This document shows positions 1-9,253 of a stretch of DNA of 64,000 nt, piece after piece. Source of the stretch: Novosphingobium aquimarinum (GTDB taxonomy: Bacteria; Pseudomonadota; Alphaproteobacteria; Sphingomonadales; Sphingomonadaceae); the NCBI RefSeq assembly GCF_009746585.1, contig NZ_WRPO01000005.1, positions 186,001 to 250,000 of the forward strand, written 5' to 3'. The notes below the pieces were generated by a model. The model was given only the letters and a program-made list of their open reading frames with translations, did no database searches and was not told the origin of the DNA. The position numbers and the translations under genes are program-made. Position 1 is the stretch's first letter. The number at the start of each line of letters is the position of its first letter.

Positions 1-251
1 TCGCTGATCGTCGTGATCGGCGTGGGCGCAGTAAAGCCCTGGCCAAGCCGCGATCCCGTTACCAGGATTTCGGCAGAAGCCGGCGCCGTATTGCCGGTCG
101 TGTCCGCATTTGCGTCCTCGGCGATTGCCGGATCCGTCTCCTGCGCGATTGCCGGCGCGGCGACCAGCGTACCCAGCGCAAGGGCTGCCACGCTTGCATG
201 GCGCATCCAGCGCGCCATCGATAGACCCATTGATTCTGTAGCGATGGACAT
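1..251 (-). CDS. TonB-dependent receptor, N-terminal fragment
   Basis: The reverse strand reads an ATG (249-251) preceded by a good GGGAGGT ribosome site. It encodes a signal peptide ending in an APAIAQ-type cleavage site, an acidic linker, then EILVTGSRL and a TPITTIS stretch, which is the start of a TonB receptor plug. The gene runs off the left edge after 83 codons, so its substrate class cannot be judged. TonB receptors bring ligands across the outer membrane. It diverges from the aromatic-acid transporter gene, so outer- and inner-membrane uptake for this cluster may share a control region (inference). Confidence 0.8.
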   Translation of the reverse strand, partial: MSIATESMGLSMARWMRHASVAALALGTLVAAPAIAQETDPAIAEDANADTTGNTAPASAEILVTGSRLGQGFTAPTPITTIS

Positions 252-493
252 CCCGTAAACCTCCCAGGTCATCGTTAGGCTAGGCCCGCAAAAAGACGAT
301 CAGGACAGGATCGCAATCACTGCCTTGCCCGTGCGGATCGAGGTCAGGGGCGTTCTTCGCGTTGCCTAATCCCGAATGGCCGGTGATTATTTCACACATT
401 TGTCTATTGCAAGTGGGATTATACAAAAACGAATAGAATTTGACATTGGGCCGGATGGGTGGTCCACGTTAAGCAGCGCTGGGAGAGATAAAA
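252..493. promoter_or_regulatory. Divergent intergenic region, receptor / MFS transporter
   Basis: This 242-base gap lies between two divergent starts and must carry promoters for both. The stretch 405-450 is clearly more AT-rich than the neighbouring genes and contains CGAATAG at 430-436, which also occurs inverted at 12151-12157 in another promoter of the cluster. No defined operator was proven. Confidence 0.4.
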
Positions 494-1876
494 TTGGCAG
501 GTCCGAAACCAGATCAGGGCGCATGGTCGCCCGACACCATGAGCCCCTATCAGTACATGGTCATAGCCTTGTGCTTCCTGGCTAATGTGACCGACGGGTT
601 TGACGTCGTCTCGCTGGCGCTGGCTGCTCCGGTGCTGTCGCGCGAGTGGACGATCGATCCCGCCATGATGGGGGCGCTTTTCAGTGCGGCCGCGGTTGGC
701 CTGACGGTAGGCGCCTTCGTCGTCGCGCCGCAGGCAGATAGGATCGGACGTCGGCCTGTCATGATCGGGGCCGTTGCCTGCCTCGCGCTTACGCTGACGG
801 TAACCGGTCTTGCAACGGCGATATGGCAGCTGCTGGTTCTGCGGTTCGTCACCGGAATTGCGCTCGGCACGCTGGTCGTCTGCCTCAACACCACAGTGGC
901 CGAATATGCCAGTCGCGAGAGGCGCAACATCTGTCTGGCAGTGCTGCACATGGGTTTTACCCTGGGGATGATTCTCGGAAGCGGGATCGCCGCGCTTGTG
1001 TTGGAAACGATCGGGTGGCGTTCGATCTTCTTCGCTGCCGGCGCCCTCAATTTCGTGGTGTTTTTCGGGGCGATCTTCCTGCTGGGCGAGTCGCCGGTAT
1101 TCCTCGCCACCCGCCGGCGCCCATCGGATCTCCTAAAATTGAACCGTATCGGCGATCGGATGCGCATTCCCTCGCTTGCCGAACTCGTCAGTCCGATAAC
1201 GCAATCCGCATCGGAGAAGGCCGGCGGCAAGATGAAGCTCCTGCTGGCCGGCGACTTGCGTCAACGCACGATCCTGCTGTGGGTCGCATCGCTGACGTAT
1301 GCGATCGTCGGCTACTTCCTGATGAACTGGAAGCCGACGATCCTGAACAACGCCGGCCTCTCGCCCACTCTGGCGGCGGCCAGCGGCATGATCACCGGTG
1401 CCTGCGGATCGCTCGGTCACCTCGCCATGGGTCTATGGGCGCGCAAGGCAGGCGAGGGGCGGTTGACTGCGATCTTCTTCGCCTGCGCAGCGGTGACCTT
1501 GGTGATATTCGGGCTTCAGCCCCCGAACCCGATCTTTCTGTTGGCTATGGCGGGTATCACGACGTTCTTCGTCGTGGGCGCCTATACCGGGATCTTCCTC
1601 GTCACGGTGATCATGTACCCGCCATCGGTGCAGAATACCGGAATGGGCTTCGTCGTCGGCTTCGGGCGTATCGGCGCCATCATCGGGCCGATGATCGGAG
1701 GCTTCCTTCTGAGCGCCGGCTTCGACCGCATGGCGACGTATTTTATCTTTTCTGCCATTGCCGTCATTCCTGCAGTCACGATGCATTTGGCAAACCGCAT
1801 CGCGCTGCGCGATCTGAGCAGCGGTGGCCCTGCAGTAGGAGTGTCCGATGACGAGCGCGCAGCCAGAGCTGTTTGA
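494..1876 (+). CDS. MFS transporter, aromatic acid:H+ symporter (AAHS) type
   Basis: This 460-residue protein has about twelve hydrophobic segments. The first carries DGFDVVSLA, the DGFD signature of AAHS permeases such as PcaK and BenK, and ADRIGRRP between TM2 and TM3 is MFS motif A. It would import an aromatic or similar organic acid by proton symport across the inner membrane. The TTG start at 494 was chosen because GGGAGAG lies 6 bases upstream. Its 3' end overlaps the next amidohydrolase gene by 29 bases, so the two are probably translated together. The exact substrate cannot be read from sequence. Confidence 0.88.
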   Translation: MAGPKPDQGAWSPDTMSPYQYMVIALCFLANVTDGFDVVSLALAAPVLSREWTIDPAMMGALFSAAAVGLTVGAFVVAPQADRIGRRPVMIGAVACLALTLTVTGLATAIWQLLVLRFVTGIALGTLVVCLNTTVAEYASRERRNICLAVLHMGFTLGMILGSGIAALVLETIGWRSIFFAAGALNFVVFFGAIFLLGESPVFLATRRRPSDLLKLNRIGDRMRIPSLAELVSPITQSASEKAGGKMKLLLAGDLRQRTILLWVASLTYAIVGYFLMNWKPTILNNAGLSPTLAAASGMITGACGSLGHLAMGLWARKAGEGRLTAIFFACAAVTLVIFGLQPPNPIFLLAMAGITTFFVVGAYTGIFLVTVIMYPPSVQNTGMGFVVGFGRIGAIIGPMIGGFLLSAGFDRMATYFIFSAIAVIPAVTMHLANRIALRDLSSGGPAVGVSDDERAARAV

Positions 1877-2732
1877 CGCGCACGCCCATTTCTTCTCTTC
1901 CGATTGCGCGCGCTATCCCATCGATGTGACGGGAGCGCGGGAAGGGGAGGAGGCCATTCGCAAGCGCATCGCAGCAGATCCTCTGGACGAAGAGACACTG
2001 CTGGCGCTTTGGCGGGAATGCGGCGTGTCGGGCGGCGCCGCGGTGCAGTACAACTCGGTCTACAAGACCGATAACCGGTATGCGATCGAGGTGGGCGATC
2101 GGAACCGCGACATGACCGGAACCGTGGTGATGCTGCCCGCCGCCGATCCCGGCACACCCGATCACATCGCCCGGTTGGGTAGGGCGCACAATGTCACTGG
2201 CTTGCGATTGTTCGGCCAGCCCGACGCAGATGGAACCTACCCCTGGCTCGACTCCGGACCGGCGCTGGAGACATGGCGCGCGGTCGCGAACGCGGGCATG
2301 GCGATGGTCGTGATGTACGTGCCCGGCACTGTCACCGCGCGCGCGATCGCCTCCATCGTGACGCTGGCCAAGACCTTCCCCGAAGTGCCGATCGCGATCG
2401 ATCACTGCGGCTGGGCGGGCAGCGGCACGGCGCAGGAGGATCGTCCGTTGGAAGCCATTGTCGCCCTAGAAAATATTTCGTTGAAATTCACTCAGATCAA
2501 TATCAATCGCTGGCGCGCAAATGGTTATGATCCATCGGAATATCTTACCCGATTGACCGATCTTGTGGGTCCGGACCGGGTCATGTGGGGTTCGGATGTG
2601 GGCAACACGCAAATGCTATTTCCCGCGCTCGTCGCAGAGGCCGTGGCCGCCACATCCCGCTTGTCCGAACGGGATCGGCACAAGGTGCTGTCGACAAATG
2701 GCCGCGCGATGTTTCTGCGCGAGGAGGCGTGA
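1848..2732 (+). CDS. Amidohydrolase_2 family metal-dependent hydrolase/decarboxylase
   Basis: 294 residues with a TIM-barrel amidohydrolase_2 layout. DAHAHFF near residue 10 gives the HxH metal pair, AIDHCGW gives the strand-5 or -6 histidine, and MWGSDVG gives the final aspartate. The family includes 2-pyrone-4,6-dicarboxylate hydrolase (LigI) and resorcylate-type decarboxylases. The reaction is therefore hydrolysis or decarboxylation of an aromatic or ring-cleavage acid; which one is not decidable here. It is overlapped by the transporter upstream and abuts a second amidohydrolase, suggesting sequential or alternative substrates in one operon. Confidence 0.85.
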   Translation: MTSAQPELFDAHAHFFSSDCARYPIDVTGAREGEEAIRKRIAADPLDEETLLALWRECGVSGGAAVQYNSVYKTDNRYAIEVGDRNRDMTGTVVMLPAADPGTPDHIARLGRAHNVTGLRLFGQPDADGTYPWLDSGPALETWRAVANAGMAMVVMYVPGTVTARAIASIVTLAKTFPEVPIAIDHCGWAGSGTAQEDRPLEAIVALENISLKFTQININRWRANGYDPSEYLTRLTDLVGPDRVMWGSDVGNTQMLFPALVAEAVAATSRLSERDRHKVLSTNGRAMFLREEA

Positions 2733-2734
2733 CA

Positions 2735-3535
2735 GTGTCGTCCCCGGAGCCGCCGATCATCGATGCGCACTGCCACGTCTTTACCAGTGCCATGCCCTTC
2801 ACGGATAACGCCTGGGCTCGGCCGGATTACGAATATCCGGTAGAGCGCTACCTCGCCGACCTCGATAGGCATGGCGTGTCTTTCGGGGTGATCACTGCGG
2901 CAAGCCTTTATGGCGACTATAACGACTATACGCTTTCGGTGTTGGATCGCTACGACCGGCTCCGCGCCACGGTCATGCTCGATCTTGATACTTCGCCGCA
3001 GGATATGGCGCGGCTCTATACCGCGGGCGTTCGCGGCGTACGGTTCCAGATCGCACCCTCGGTGGAGTTGCCGGATCTCGAGGGCTATCGGTTTCGCCGC
3101 TTCGTGACGCGGCTTGCGGATGCGAACCTGCATCTCGAACTGAATCTGTCGGGGCCCCAACTCTCACGGATGATCCCGAGTCTGGCCAAGAGCGGGGTAA
3201 AGATCGTCGTCGATCACTTCGGCTTGCTGCGATCCGAGGACGGCATGGAGGGCGCCGGGTTTCGCGCGGCGCTTTCCTCTCTTGCGAATGGCCGGACATG
3301 GATCAAGGTGTCCGCTGGGTTTCGCCTGCCGCAAGATGAATTGCCTGGGTATGCCGCCCGCCTTCTGGCGGAAGCCGGTCCGGAACGCCTGCTATGGGGC
3401 AGCGATGCGCCTTATGTCGGGTGCGAGGACACGATGGATTACGGAAAGGCGCTGGCCCTATTCTACCGCATCGTGCCCGACGCAGCCGTGCGCCGCGCCA
3501 TTTCCGATACGGGCTTGAGACTCTATTTCTTTTAG
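2735..3535 (+). CDS. Second amidohydrolase_2 family hydrolase/decarboxylase
   Basis: 266 residues with IDAHCHVF at the N-terminus (HxH), VVDHFG in the middle and LLWGSDAPY near the C-terminus, all expected metal and catalytic positions of amidohydrolase_2 enzymes. GTG at 2735 was preferred to GTG at 2729 because GAGGAGG (2721-2727) sits at normal distance only from 2735. It is co-linear with the previous amidohydrolase and convergent with the aldehyde dehydrogenase. The two paralogues are only loosely similar, so they probably act on different intermediates (inference). Confidence 0.83.
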   Translation: MSSPEPPIIDAHCHVFTSAMPFTDNAWARPDYEYPVERYLADLDRHGVSFGVITAASLYGDYNDYTLSVLDRYDRLRATVMLDLDTSPQDMARLYTAGVRGVRFQIAPSVELPDLEGYRFRRFVTRLADANLHLELNLSGPQLSRMIPSLAKSGVKIVVDHFGLLRSEDGMEGAGFRAALSSLANGRTWIKVSAGFRLPQDELPGYAARLLAEAGPERLLWGSDAPYVGCEDTMDYGKALALFYRIVPDAAVRRAISDTGLRLYFF

Positions 3536-3536
3536 G

Positions 3537-3553
3537 CTGCGTGCGTCACGCAG
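3537..3553. terminator. Small hairpin between convergent stops
   Basis: CTGCGT (3537-3542) and ACGCAG (3548-3553) form a perfect 6-bp stem with a 5-base loop. It overlaps the stop codon of the minus-strand aldehyde dehydrogenase and directly follows the plus-strand amidohydrolase stop. No clear U-tract follows on either strand, so it is at best a weak terminator. Confidence 0.3.
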
Positions 3554-4955
3554 GCACAGCGGCGTTGATCACTTGCGCCTGCGTATATTCGTGAAAGCCT
3601 TCCAGCCCGCCTTCCACGCCGATGCCCGATTGCTTCGTCCCGCGGAACGGAATGCGAGGATCGATCGCCATCAGCTGGTTGATCCAGATCGTGCCCGTTT
3701 CGATGCGTAGGGCGACTTCAGTCGCACGGTCGATATCGCGGCTCCAGATGGTGCCGCCCAGGCCGTATTCGGAACGATTGACCCGTTCGATCAGGCTGTC
3801 GATATCATCATATTTCAAGACCGGCAGGACCGGACCGAACTGTTCCTCGCGCACCAGGGGGGCATCATCATCGATGTCGCGCACGATGGTCGGCGGAATG
3901 AAAAAGCCTTCGCGATCGAGCGCGGATCCGCCTGCAATGATGTGACCGTGCTCCCGCGTCCGGTCGAGAAGATCCGAGACTTTTTCGAACTGCTGCCGGT
4001 TCTGCAAAGGCCCGATCTGCGCGCCCTGTTTGGCACCATCGTCGACGATGGCCTCCTTCGCGAGACGCGCCAGCTCTTCGCAGAATTCATCGTAGATCGT
4101 TGCAGGAACATAGGCGCGCTTGATCGCGACACAGATCTGGCCCGCGTTGCGCATCGCGCCAGCAAAGACCTGTCCCGCCGCTTCCTTGGGGTCGACGTCG
4201 TCGAGCACGATCGAAGCGTCGTTTCCGCCCAGTTCGAGTGTGATGCGTTTCAGGCCCGCCGCGGCAGAGGCCATGACCTTACGGCCGGTCTCGGTGGACC
4301 CGGTAAAGGAGATCTTGTCGACCTCGGGATGCGCGGTCAGCTTGCCGCCCAGCTCGTTTTCGTCACAGATCACGTTGACCACGCCGGCGGGAATTATATC
4401 GCTACAGACCTCCGCAAACAGCAGCGCCGTAAGCGGCGTGGTCGGCGCGGGTTTGATCACGATCGTATTGCCCGAAACCAGCGCCGGCGCGAACTTGTTC
4501 ACGAGCAGGATGAGCGGGAAGTTCCACGGGACGATCGCAGCCACCACGCCTAGGGGGCGCCGATATTCGGTCACTCGCTTGCCGGCTTCTTCCATCAACT
4601 TACGCGGTTCCTGCCGCATCGCGCCAAATGCGCGCATGACGCCGATCGAACCCATGACCTCGCCGCGCGCCTGATCGAGCGGCTTGCCTTGCTCGGCCGT
4701 CAACGATGCCGCAAATTCATCGATCCGCCGTTCCATGGCATTGGCGACTTCGCCAACCAGCCTGCTACGCTCGTCGATAGGAGTGGCGGCCCAACCCGGA
4801 AACGCACGGCGGGCCGCGCCGACCGCAAGCTCGAGCTGCGCTTCGTCGGCCTTGGGGCACTGGGCAAAGACTTGTCCCGTTGCCGGGTTGACCACGCCAA
4901 AGGTGCTTGCACCCTGGACGCGATCCCCGTCGATCAGCATCGCGTATTCGGTCAT
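3546..4955 (-). CDS. NAD(P)-dependent aldehyde dehydrogenase
   Basis: 469 residues, normal ALDH length. The general base is in ELGGND, the catalytic cysteine is in GQICVA, and the fold signatures VPWNFPLIL and FTGSTETGRKV are present. It oxidises an aldehyde to its acid with NAD(P)+ in the cytoplasm. The start at 4955 has AGGAGCT at good spacing; the open frame upstream is only read-through of the neighbour. It is the last gene of the minus-strand cupin / DUF6282-like / ALDH operon, 17 bases after its neighbour. It resembles succinate-semialdehyde and aromatic aldehyde dehydrogenases; the true substrate is unknown. Confidence 0.9.
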   Translation of the reverse strand: MTEYAMLIDGDRVQGASTFGVVNPATGQVFAQCPKADEAQLELAVGAARRAFPGWAATPIDERSRLVGEVANAMERRIDEFAASLTAEQGKPLDQARGEVMGSIGVMRAFGAMRQEPRKLMEEAGKRVTEYRRPLGVVAAIVPWNFPLILLVNKFAPALVSGNTIVIKPAPTTPLTALLFAEVCSDIIPAGVVNVICDENELGGKLTAHPEVDKISFTGSTETGRKVMASAAAGLKRITLELGGNDASIVLDDVDPKEAAGQVFAGAMRNAGQICVAIKRAYVPATIYDEFCEELARLAKEAIVDDGAKQGAQIGPLQNRQQFEKVSDLLDRTREHGHIIAGGSALDREGFFIPPTIVRDIDDDAPLVREEQFGPVLPVLKYDDIDSLIERVNRSEYGLGGTIWSRDIDRATEVALRIETGTIWINQLMAIDPRIPFRGTKQSGIGVEGGLEGFHEYTQAQVINAAVPA

Positions 4956-4972
4956 CCCGTCAGCTCCTGAAT

Positions 4973-5905
4973 TCAGATTGCGCCCTGCCGCTCGGCGACG
5001 CGCTCGGCCTGGTCGGTCGCTTCCACTTCGTCGAGACCCACCAGCCGTGCCGCGTTGCCGGCGATCAGTTGGCGGATGTCGGTGTCGGTGTAATCGAGGT
5101 CGATCAGCATCTGGATCACGTGGCGCAGGCCCTCGACCGGGGTGGGATTGCCCACTTGTCCCAGATCCGATCCGATGATGGTCTGGGCGACGCCGCCCGC
5201 CTCGATACAGTCCCGCAGGCTTTCGAGCGTGTAATTCTTGCCCTGAACACCGGCCCACATGCACGAGCTGTGTTCCAGGAAGGCGCCCATTTTCGCCAGC
5301 TCGGCCATGTCCGCAGCGTTGCATCCGATGAGAAACGTCGGATGATTGACGAGCAGGCGCTGCACGCCGCGCCGTTTCGCCTCTGCGAAAAGCGGCCAGA
5401 TTTCGCTGATATGCAAGTGCCCGGCGGAAAGGACAGCGTCGTAGGCGGCGATCTGGTCGAGGATCTGTTTGACTTCGTCCTTCAAGTCGCCGCGCTCGTC
5501 CACCACAGTGAGCATGGTCGGGGCCAGCATCTTGTCCTTGGTCGGCAGGAACTGTTTGCGGTGCGACTGGCGTATGTGGTTGGCCGCGGAGAAGGTCGGC
5601 ATCCAGACGATCTTTGCACCAAGCTTGAAGCCATGCTCCACCGCATAGGGATTGAGTCCGCCCACGGTGTTGTTCAGGGGCACGCCGGTCAGCAATTTCA
5701 CCGAGCCCGGCATGATTTCATCGAGCAGCGCGGCAACGGGCGTGACCGAATAATAGTGGTCCTTGAACAGGATCGCGCGCAGGCCGGCTTCTTCGCCCTC
5801 TTTGATCGCTTCGACGTGATTGAGCCGTCTCGGCATGACCGATGGGCCGGAGTGGCAGTGCAGGTCGATGGCGCCTTTCAGCAGGTTGTCGATCCGGTCG
5901 CTCAT
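4973..5905 (-). CDS. DUF6282-like metal-dependent hydrolase
   Basis: 310 residues with IDLHCHSGPS at the start, then FKDHYYS, AGHLHISE and VNHPTFL. This set of conserved histidines is typical of a metallo-amidohydrolase/PHP-like barrel and matches my memory of the DUF6282 family. No DUF6282 reaction is firmly known to me, so the function is open. The start overlaps the cupin stop by four bases (ATGA), so the two are translationally coupled. Together with the downstream ALDH it forms a three-gene operon, probably handling one intermediate in sequence. Confidence 0.75.
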   Translation of the reverse strand: MSDRIDNLLKGAIDLHCHSGPSVMPRRLNHVEAIKEGEEAGLRAILFKDHYYSVTPVAALLDEIMPGSVKLLTGVPLNNTVGGLNPYAVEHGFKLGAKIVWMPTFSAANHIRQSHRKQFLPTKDKMLAPTMLTVVDERGDLKDEVKQILDQIAAYDAVLSAGHLHISEIWPLFAEAKRRGVQRLLVNHPTFLIGCNAADMAELAKMGAFLEHSSCMWAGVQGKNYTLESLRDCIEAGGVAQTIIGSDLGQVGNPTPVEGLRHVIQMLIDLDYTDTDIRQLIAGNAARLVGLDEVEATDQAERVAERQGAI

Positions 5906-6828
5906 TCTGCGTCCTCCGTTATCCGGGCCGTTTCCGGCATTGGGTAGTCCTCGGCGTTGAGGACCCAGCCCGGCTTCATCGAAAAATCCAAGCGCGGTGG
6001 GCAGAAGGCGTCGATCAGCCGGTTCAGCCCTTGGTCGATGCCCTGAGACGTGTGGATCGCGGGCGGCGGGATGACCGCGACCGAGGGCGCAGCACAGCGT
6101 TCGTGATCGTCGTCCCGCCATTGATTGGAATCGCTGATCCAGGGCCAGCGCAAATGGTGGATATAGTCGCCGTTGAGCGCGATCGAGTACTGCTCGAAAT
6201 CGTCGTGATGATGCGGCGACAGATTGTCCGCGGCGCGCGGGCCTTCGCGCCCGTCGCCGAAATTCACCATGATGGTAGAGCCACGATAGAGCCGGCCGAA
6301 GCGGCCCTGTTCCGGCGGCACGCTGCCCGAATAGATCCGCACCTTGCGGCCACCGACGGGGTCCGGCCAGGGCTGGAATTCGGCCACGTTCGGATCGGGC
6401 GTTCGATAGTCCGCGGCATTGGAGCACTGCTCGACCAGATCCTGAGACTGGGTTGTGAACAAGCGCAGCATTCGACCGCCGCCTGTCACGCGCACGATGC
6501 TGTCGCCGTCGGGAACGAAGGCGACCGCGCGGCCCTCCATCGGGTAGGTCTGCCCGTCGCTTTCGATTTCGACTGCGCAGCCTTCTTCCGGCAGCACGAT
6601 CGCATATTCGTCGGGTTGGCCGGAACGGACGAATTCGGCGCCAGGCTCGACCTCGGAATAGGCAACGATCATCGACTGGCCGCGCACTAGCCAGGTTTTG
6701 GCGTGCGCCGCCGCTTCCTGAGGGTCCTGCTTATAGAAACGGGCATAGCTGGCGCCCTGAAAGCTCTCAGGGGAGGGCTTGGACTCTGCCGTCGCGAGGG
6801 AGGCCCTCAAATCGTTGCGACCGTACAT
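5902..6828 (-). CDS. Cupin-fold protein, possible bicupin enzyme
   Basis: 308 residues. The C-terminal half has a histidine cluster and a glutamate in HHHDDFEQYS followed by a later HTSQG, which fits a metal-binding cupin site. The N-terminal half has the glycine/proline spacing of a second, probably metal-free, cupin. ATG 6828 was chosen because GAAGGAAAG precedes it. It leads the operon with the DUF6282-like gene (ATGA overlap). Cupins in such clusters can be dioxygenases, isomerases or lyases; the sequence does not decide. Confidence 0.65.
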   Translation of the reverse strand: MYGRNDLRASLATAESKPSPESFQGASYARFYKQDPQEAAAHAKTWLVRGQSMIVAYSEVEPGAEFVRSGQPDEYAIVLPEEGCAVEIESDGQTYPMEGRAVAFVPDGDSIVRVTGGGRMLRLFTTQSQDLVEQCSNAADYRTPDPNVAEFQPWPDPVGGRKVRIYSGSVPPEQGRFGRLYRGSTIMVNFGDGREGPRAADNLSPHHHDDFEQYSIALNGDYIHHLRWPWISDSNQWRDDDHERCAAPSVAVIPPPAIHTSQGIDQGLNRLIDAFCPPRLDFSMKPGWVLNAEDYPMPETARITEDAE

Positions 6829-7096
6829 CCGCTTTCCTTCTCCCGGTCCGTTCTTTCGCAGGGCGTCACGCTGCCGCTGCGCCATGCATCATTGGCTTCG
6901 CTTGTAACGAGTGCGGGCGAAGGGGGTCCAATCGCGTTCGTGCGGCGTGCCGATACCTCCGTGGCATCAAAGCCGTGGGATAGTTCTTTCCGATACCGAA
7001 TGGCTATGTGTACGCGGGAAATTCGGCATTGGACGTTATCAACTGTCGCGCCGCAAAACGCCAAAAGACCGGACCGAGCCGGAGCGGGAGAGACAT
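6829..7096. promoter_or_regulatory. Divergent control region, cupin operon / CoA-ligase operon
   Basis: This 268-base gap separates two divergent operons. An inverted repeat CCGAAT (6996-7001) / ATTCGG (7021-7026) with a 19-base spacer lies about 70 bases before the CoA-ligase start and could bind a dimeric regulator. No gene was recognised in the gap. Confidence 0.4.
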
Positions 7097-9253
7097 GTGG
7101 CCAGTGGTGCCGAGGCGAGCCAGACGATCGAGCGCGAAAGTGTGAGTGGACGTAGCGGGTTGAGCCGAATGCTGCGCCCCCGATCCATCGCGATTGCCGG
7201 TGCAAATCCCGATCCTGCCACGATGGGTGGCGCCATCCTCGCCAATTGCGAGCGTTTCGAATTTGCCGGCGACATTCATCTGATCAGCCCGACCCGTAAG
7301 GAACTCGGAGGGCGTGATTGCATCGCGTCCGCCGCGGATCTGCCCACTGGCGTTGATGCGGTCGTCTTGAATGTACCACGTGCCGCGATCCGCGAAGCGG
7401 CCGAGCAATGCGCCCGGCAAGGCGTGGGCGGCGTTGTCGTCTTCGCTGCGGGGTTCGGCGAAGCGGGGCCCGAGGGGGCCGCCTTGCAAGACGAACTCGC
7501 GTCGATCTGCGGCGAAAGCGGCATGGCGATGCTCGGCCCGAATTGTCTTGGTTATGTGAACTATGCGGGCGGGATCGGGCTCAGTTTCGAACCGCTGGCG
7601 CCGCGTCCGCTTGCCGGTCGCCGCACCGTTGCCGTCATCGCGCAGAGCGGGGCGGTGTCTTCGGCGATCAGGGGCGCCATGCAGGGACGCGGCATTGCCA
7701 TTTCGCTCGCCGTGGCCACTGGCAACGAGGCGGTGACGACCACGAGCGACATCGTCGATTTCGTTGTCGAGCAGGGTGGTACCGACGCCATCATCATTTA
7801 CGCCGAACAGATCCGCAATCCTGCCGCGTTCCTGCAATCGGCGGCCCGTGCCCGCGCGGCGCGCGTGCCGATCATCGTCCTCCACCCCGGTCGCAGCCAG
7901 CGCGGACGCGAGGCGGCGCAGTCGCACACCGGTTCGATGGTGGGCAATCATGGGCTGATGCGCTGCGCGCTGGAGCGCGAAGCGGTTGTCGTGGTCGATA
8001 CGCTGGATGAACTGCTCGACACCGCAGCGCTCATCCATCGCTATCCGGTTCCGTCGCCCGGCGAACTTGCGATCGTGACCAATTCCGGAGCGATCCGGGG
8101 AATGAGCTTCGACTTCGCGGAAGATGCGGGGCTCGACCTCGCGCAGGTTTCGGATGAGACCAAAGCACGCCTCGGCGAAATGCTGCCGGGTAGCGAAATC
8201 GACAATCCTCTGGACATCGGGACCGCAGGCTACGTCGACGGTTCGATCTTCACGCGTACGAGCGAGGCCATGTTGGCCGACCCGGACGTAAGCGCCGTTC
8301 TACTTTCGCTCACGGGTGGTGGCCCCGCGCAACAGCGCGCCAAGGCGGAAGCCCTGATCCCGCTGACGGGATCGACGAAGCCCGTCGCCATGGTCGTGGT
8401 CGGCGATGGCTCGGACTTGGATGCCGAATTCATTCGCACGATGCACCAACACGCCATTCCGCTGTACCGCTCGCCCGAACGCGCGATCCGCGCCTTCGCC
8501 GCGCTGGATCGCTATGCCGCGGATCTGGGTGAAGCGGAGCGGCGTAGTCCAGCCGCGGATCTCAACTTCGCGTCGGCGGGCGGGGGCGTTCAGCCGGAAT
8601 ATCTCGGCAAGGACCTGCTGCGGACCCTCGGCATTCCAGTGCCCGAAGGCGCGTTGGCAACCACGGTGGACGAGGCGCACGCGATTGCTGCACGCATCGG
8701 GTATCCCGTCGTCATCAAGGCGCAGGCCGCGACGCTGGCGCACAAGAGTGACGTGGGCGGCGTGCTACTCAACATCGCCGACGAAGCCGCGCTGACGGCC
8801 GCCTGGAAAACGCTGCACGCCAACATCGGCGCGGTGGCATTGGATGGGGTGCTGGTCGAAAAGATGAGTTCGCCTGGCGTCGAGATGATCCTTGGCGCAA
8901 GCATGGACGAGGAATGGGGCGCATCGGTGATGGTGGGGCTGGGCGGCGTGCTCACCGAGGCGTTGGCCGCCATTACCTTGATCCCTGCCGATGCCACGCA
9001 CGAACAGGCAAAGACCAAGATCCTGGCTCTGCGCGGAGCGAGCCTCTTCGGCGCATTCCGGGGCAAGGCTGCGCGCGATGTCGATGCGATCGCCGACGCA
9101 GTCGTCAAACTGGGATCGGCCATCCGCGCCGGAACCAATATCGAGCAGATCGAGATCAATCCTCTGGTCGTTCACCAGGAGGGGCATGGCGCAACCGCGC
9201 TCGACGCGCTGGTCGTCACGCGGCAGAACACAGCAACGGAGAGTGCACGATGA
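7097..9253 (+). CDS. NDP-forming acyl-CoA synthetase (acetate-CoA ligase family, FerA-like)
   Basis: 718 residues, the usual length of fused ADP-forming acyl-CoA synthetases. It begins with a CoA-binding Rossmann domain (MLRPRSIAIAG), then succinyl-CoA-ligase-like domains with the phospho-histidine motif QSHTGS. It ends with an ATP-grasp domain (VIKAQAA, AHKSDVGGV, EINPLV). It would activate a carboxylic acid to its CoA thioester using ATP. Feruloyl-CoA synthetase FerA of Sphingobium SYK-6 belongs to this type, and the next gene is an HCHL homologue, so a phenylpropenoid acid is a reasonable substrate (inference). GTG 7097 follows GGGAGAG closely; ATG 7169 is an alternative. Confidence 0.85.
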   Translation: MASGAEASQTIERESVSGRSGLSRMLRPRSIAIAGANPDPATMGGAILANCERFEFAGDIHLISPTRKELGGRDCIASAADLPTGVDAVVLNVPRAAIREAAEQCARQGVGGVVVFAAGFGEAGPEGAALQDELASICGESGMAMLGPNCLGYVNYAGGIGLSFEPLAPRPLAGRRTVAVIAQSGAVSSAIRGAMQGRGIAISLAVATGNEAVTTTSDIVDFVVEQGGTDAIIIYAEQIRNPAAFLQSAARARAARVPIIVLHPGRSQRGREAAQSHTGSMVGNHGLMRCALEREAVVVVDTLDELLDTAALIHRYPVPSPGELAIVTNSGAIRGMSFDFAEDAGLDLAQVSDETKARLGEMLPGSEIDNPLDIGTAGYVDGSIFTRTSEAMLADPDVSAVLLSLTGGGPAQQRAKAEALIPLTGSTKPVAMVVVGDGSDLDAEFIRTMHQHAIPLYRSPERAIRAFAALDRYAADLGEAERRSPAADLNFASAGGGVQPEYLGKDLLRTLGIPVPEGALATTVDEAHAIAARIGYPVVIKAQAATLAHKSDVGGVLLNIADEAALTAAWKTLHANIGAVALDGVLVEKMSSPGVEMILGASMDEEWGASVMVGLGGVLTEALAAITLIPADATHEQAKTKILALRGASLFGAFRGKAARDVDAIADAVVKLGSAIRAGTNIEQIEINPLVVHQEGHGATALDALVVTRQNTATESAR

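Noticed and set aside
13..258. Plus-strand 81-codon frame at the left edge
   Set aside because: It is antisense to a clear signal peptide and TonB plug on the minus strand.
4956..5324. N-terminal extension of the first aldehyde dehydrogenase
   Set aside because: The extra residues are an out-of-frame reading of the DUF6282-like gene; the ATG at 4955 has a ribosome site and the family start.
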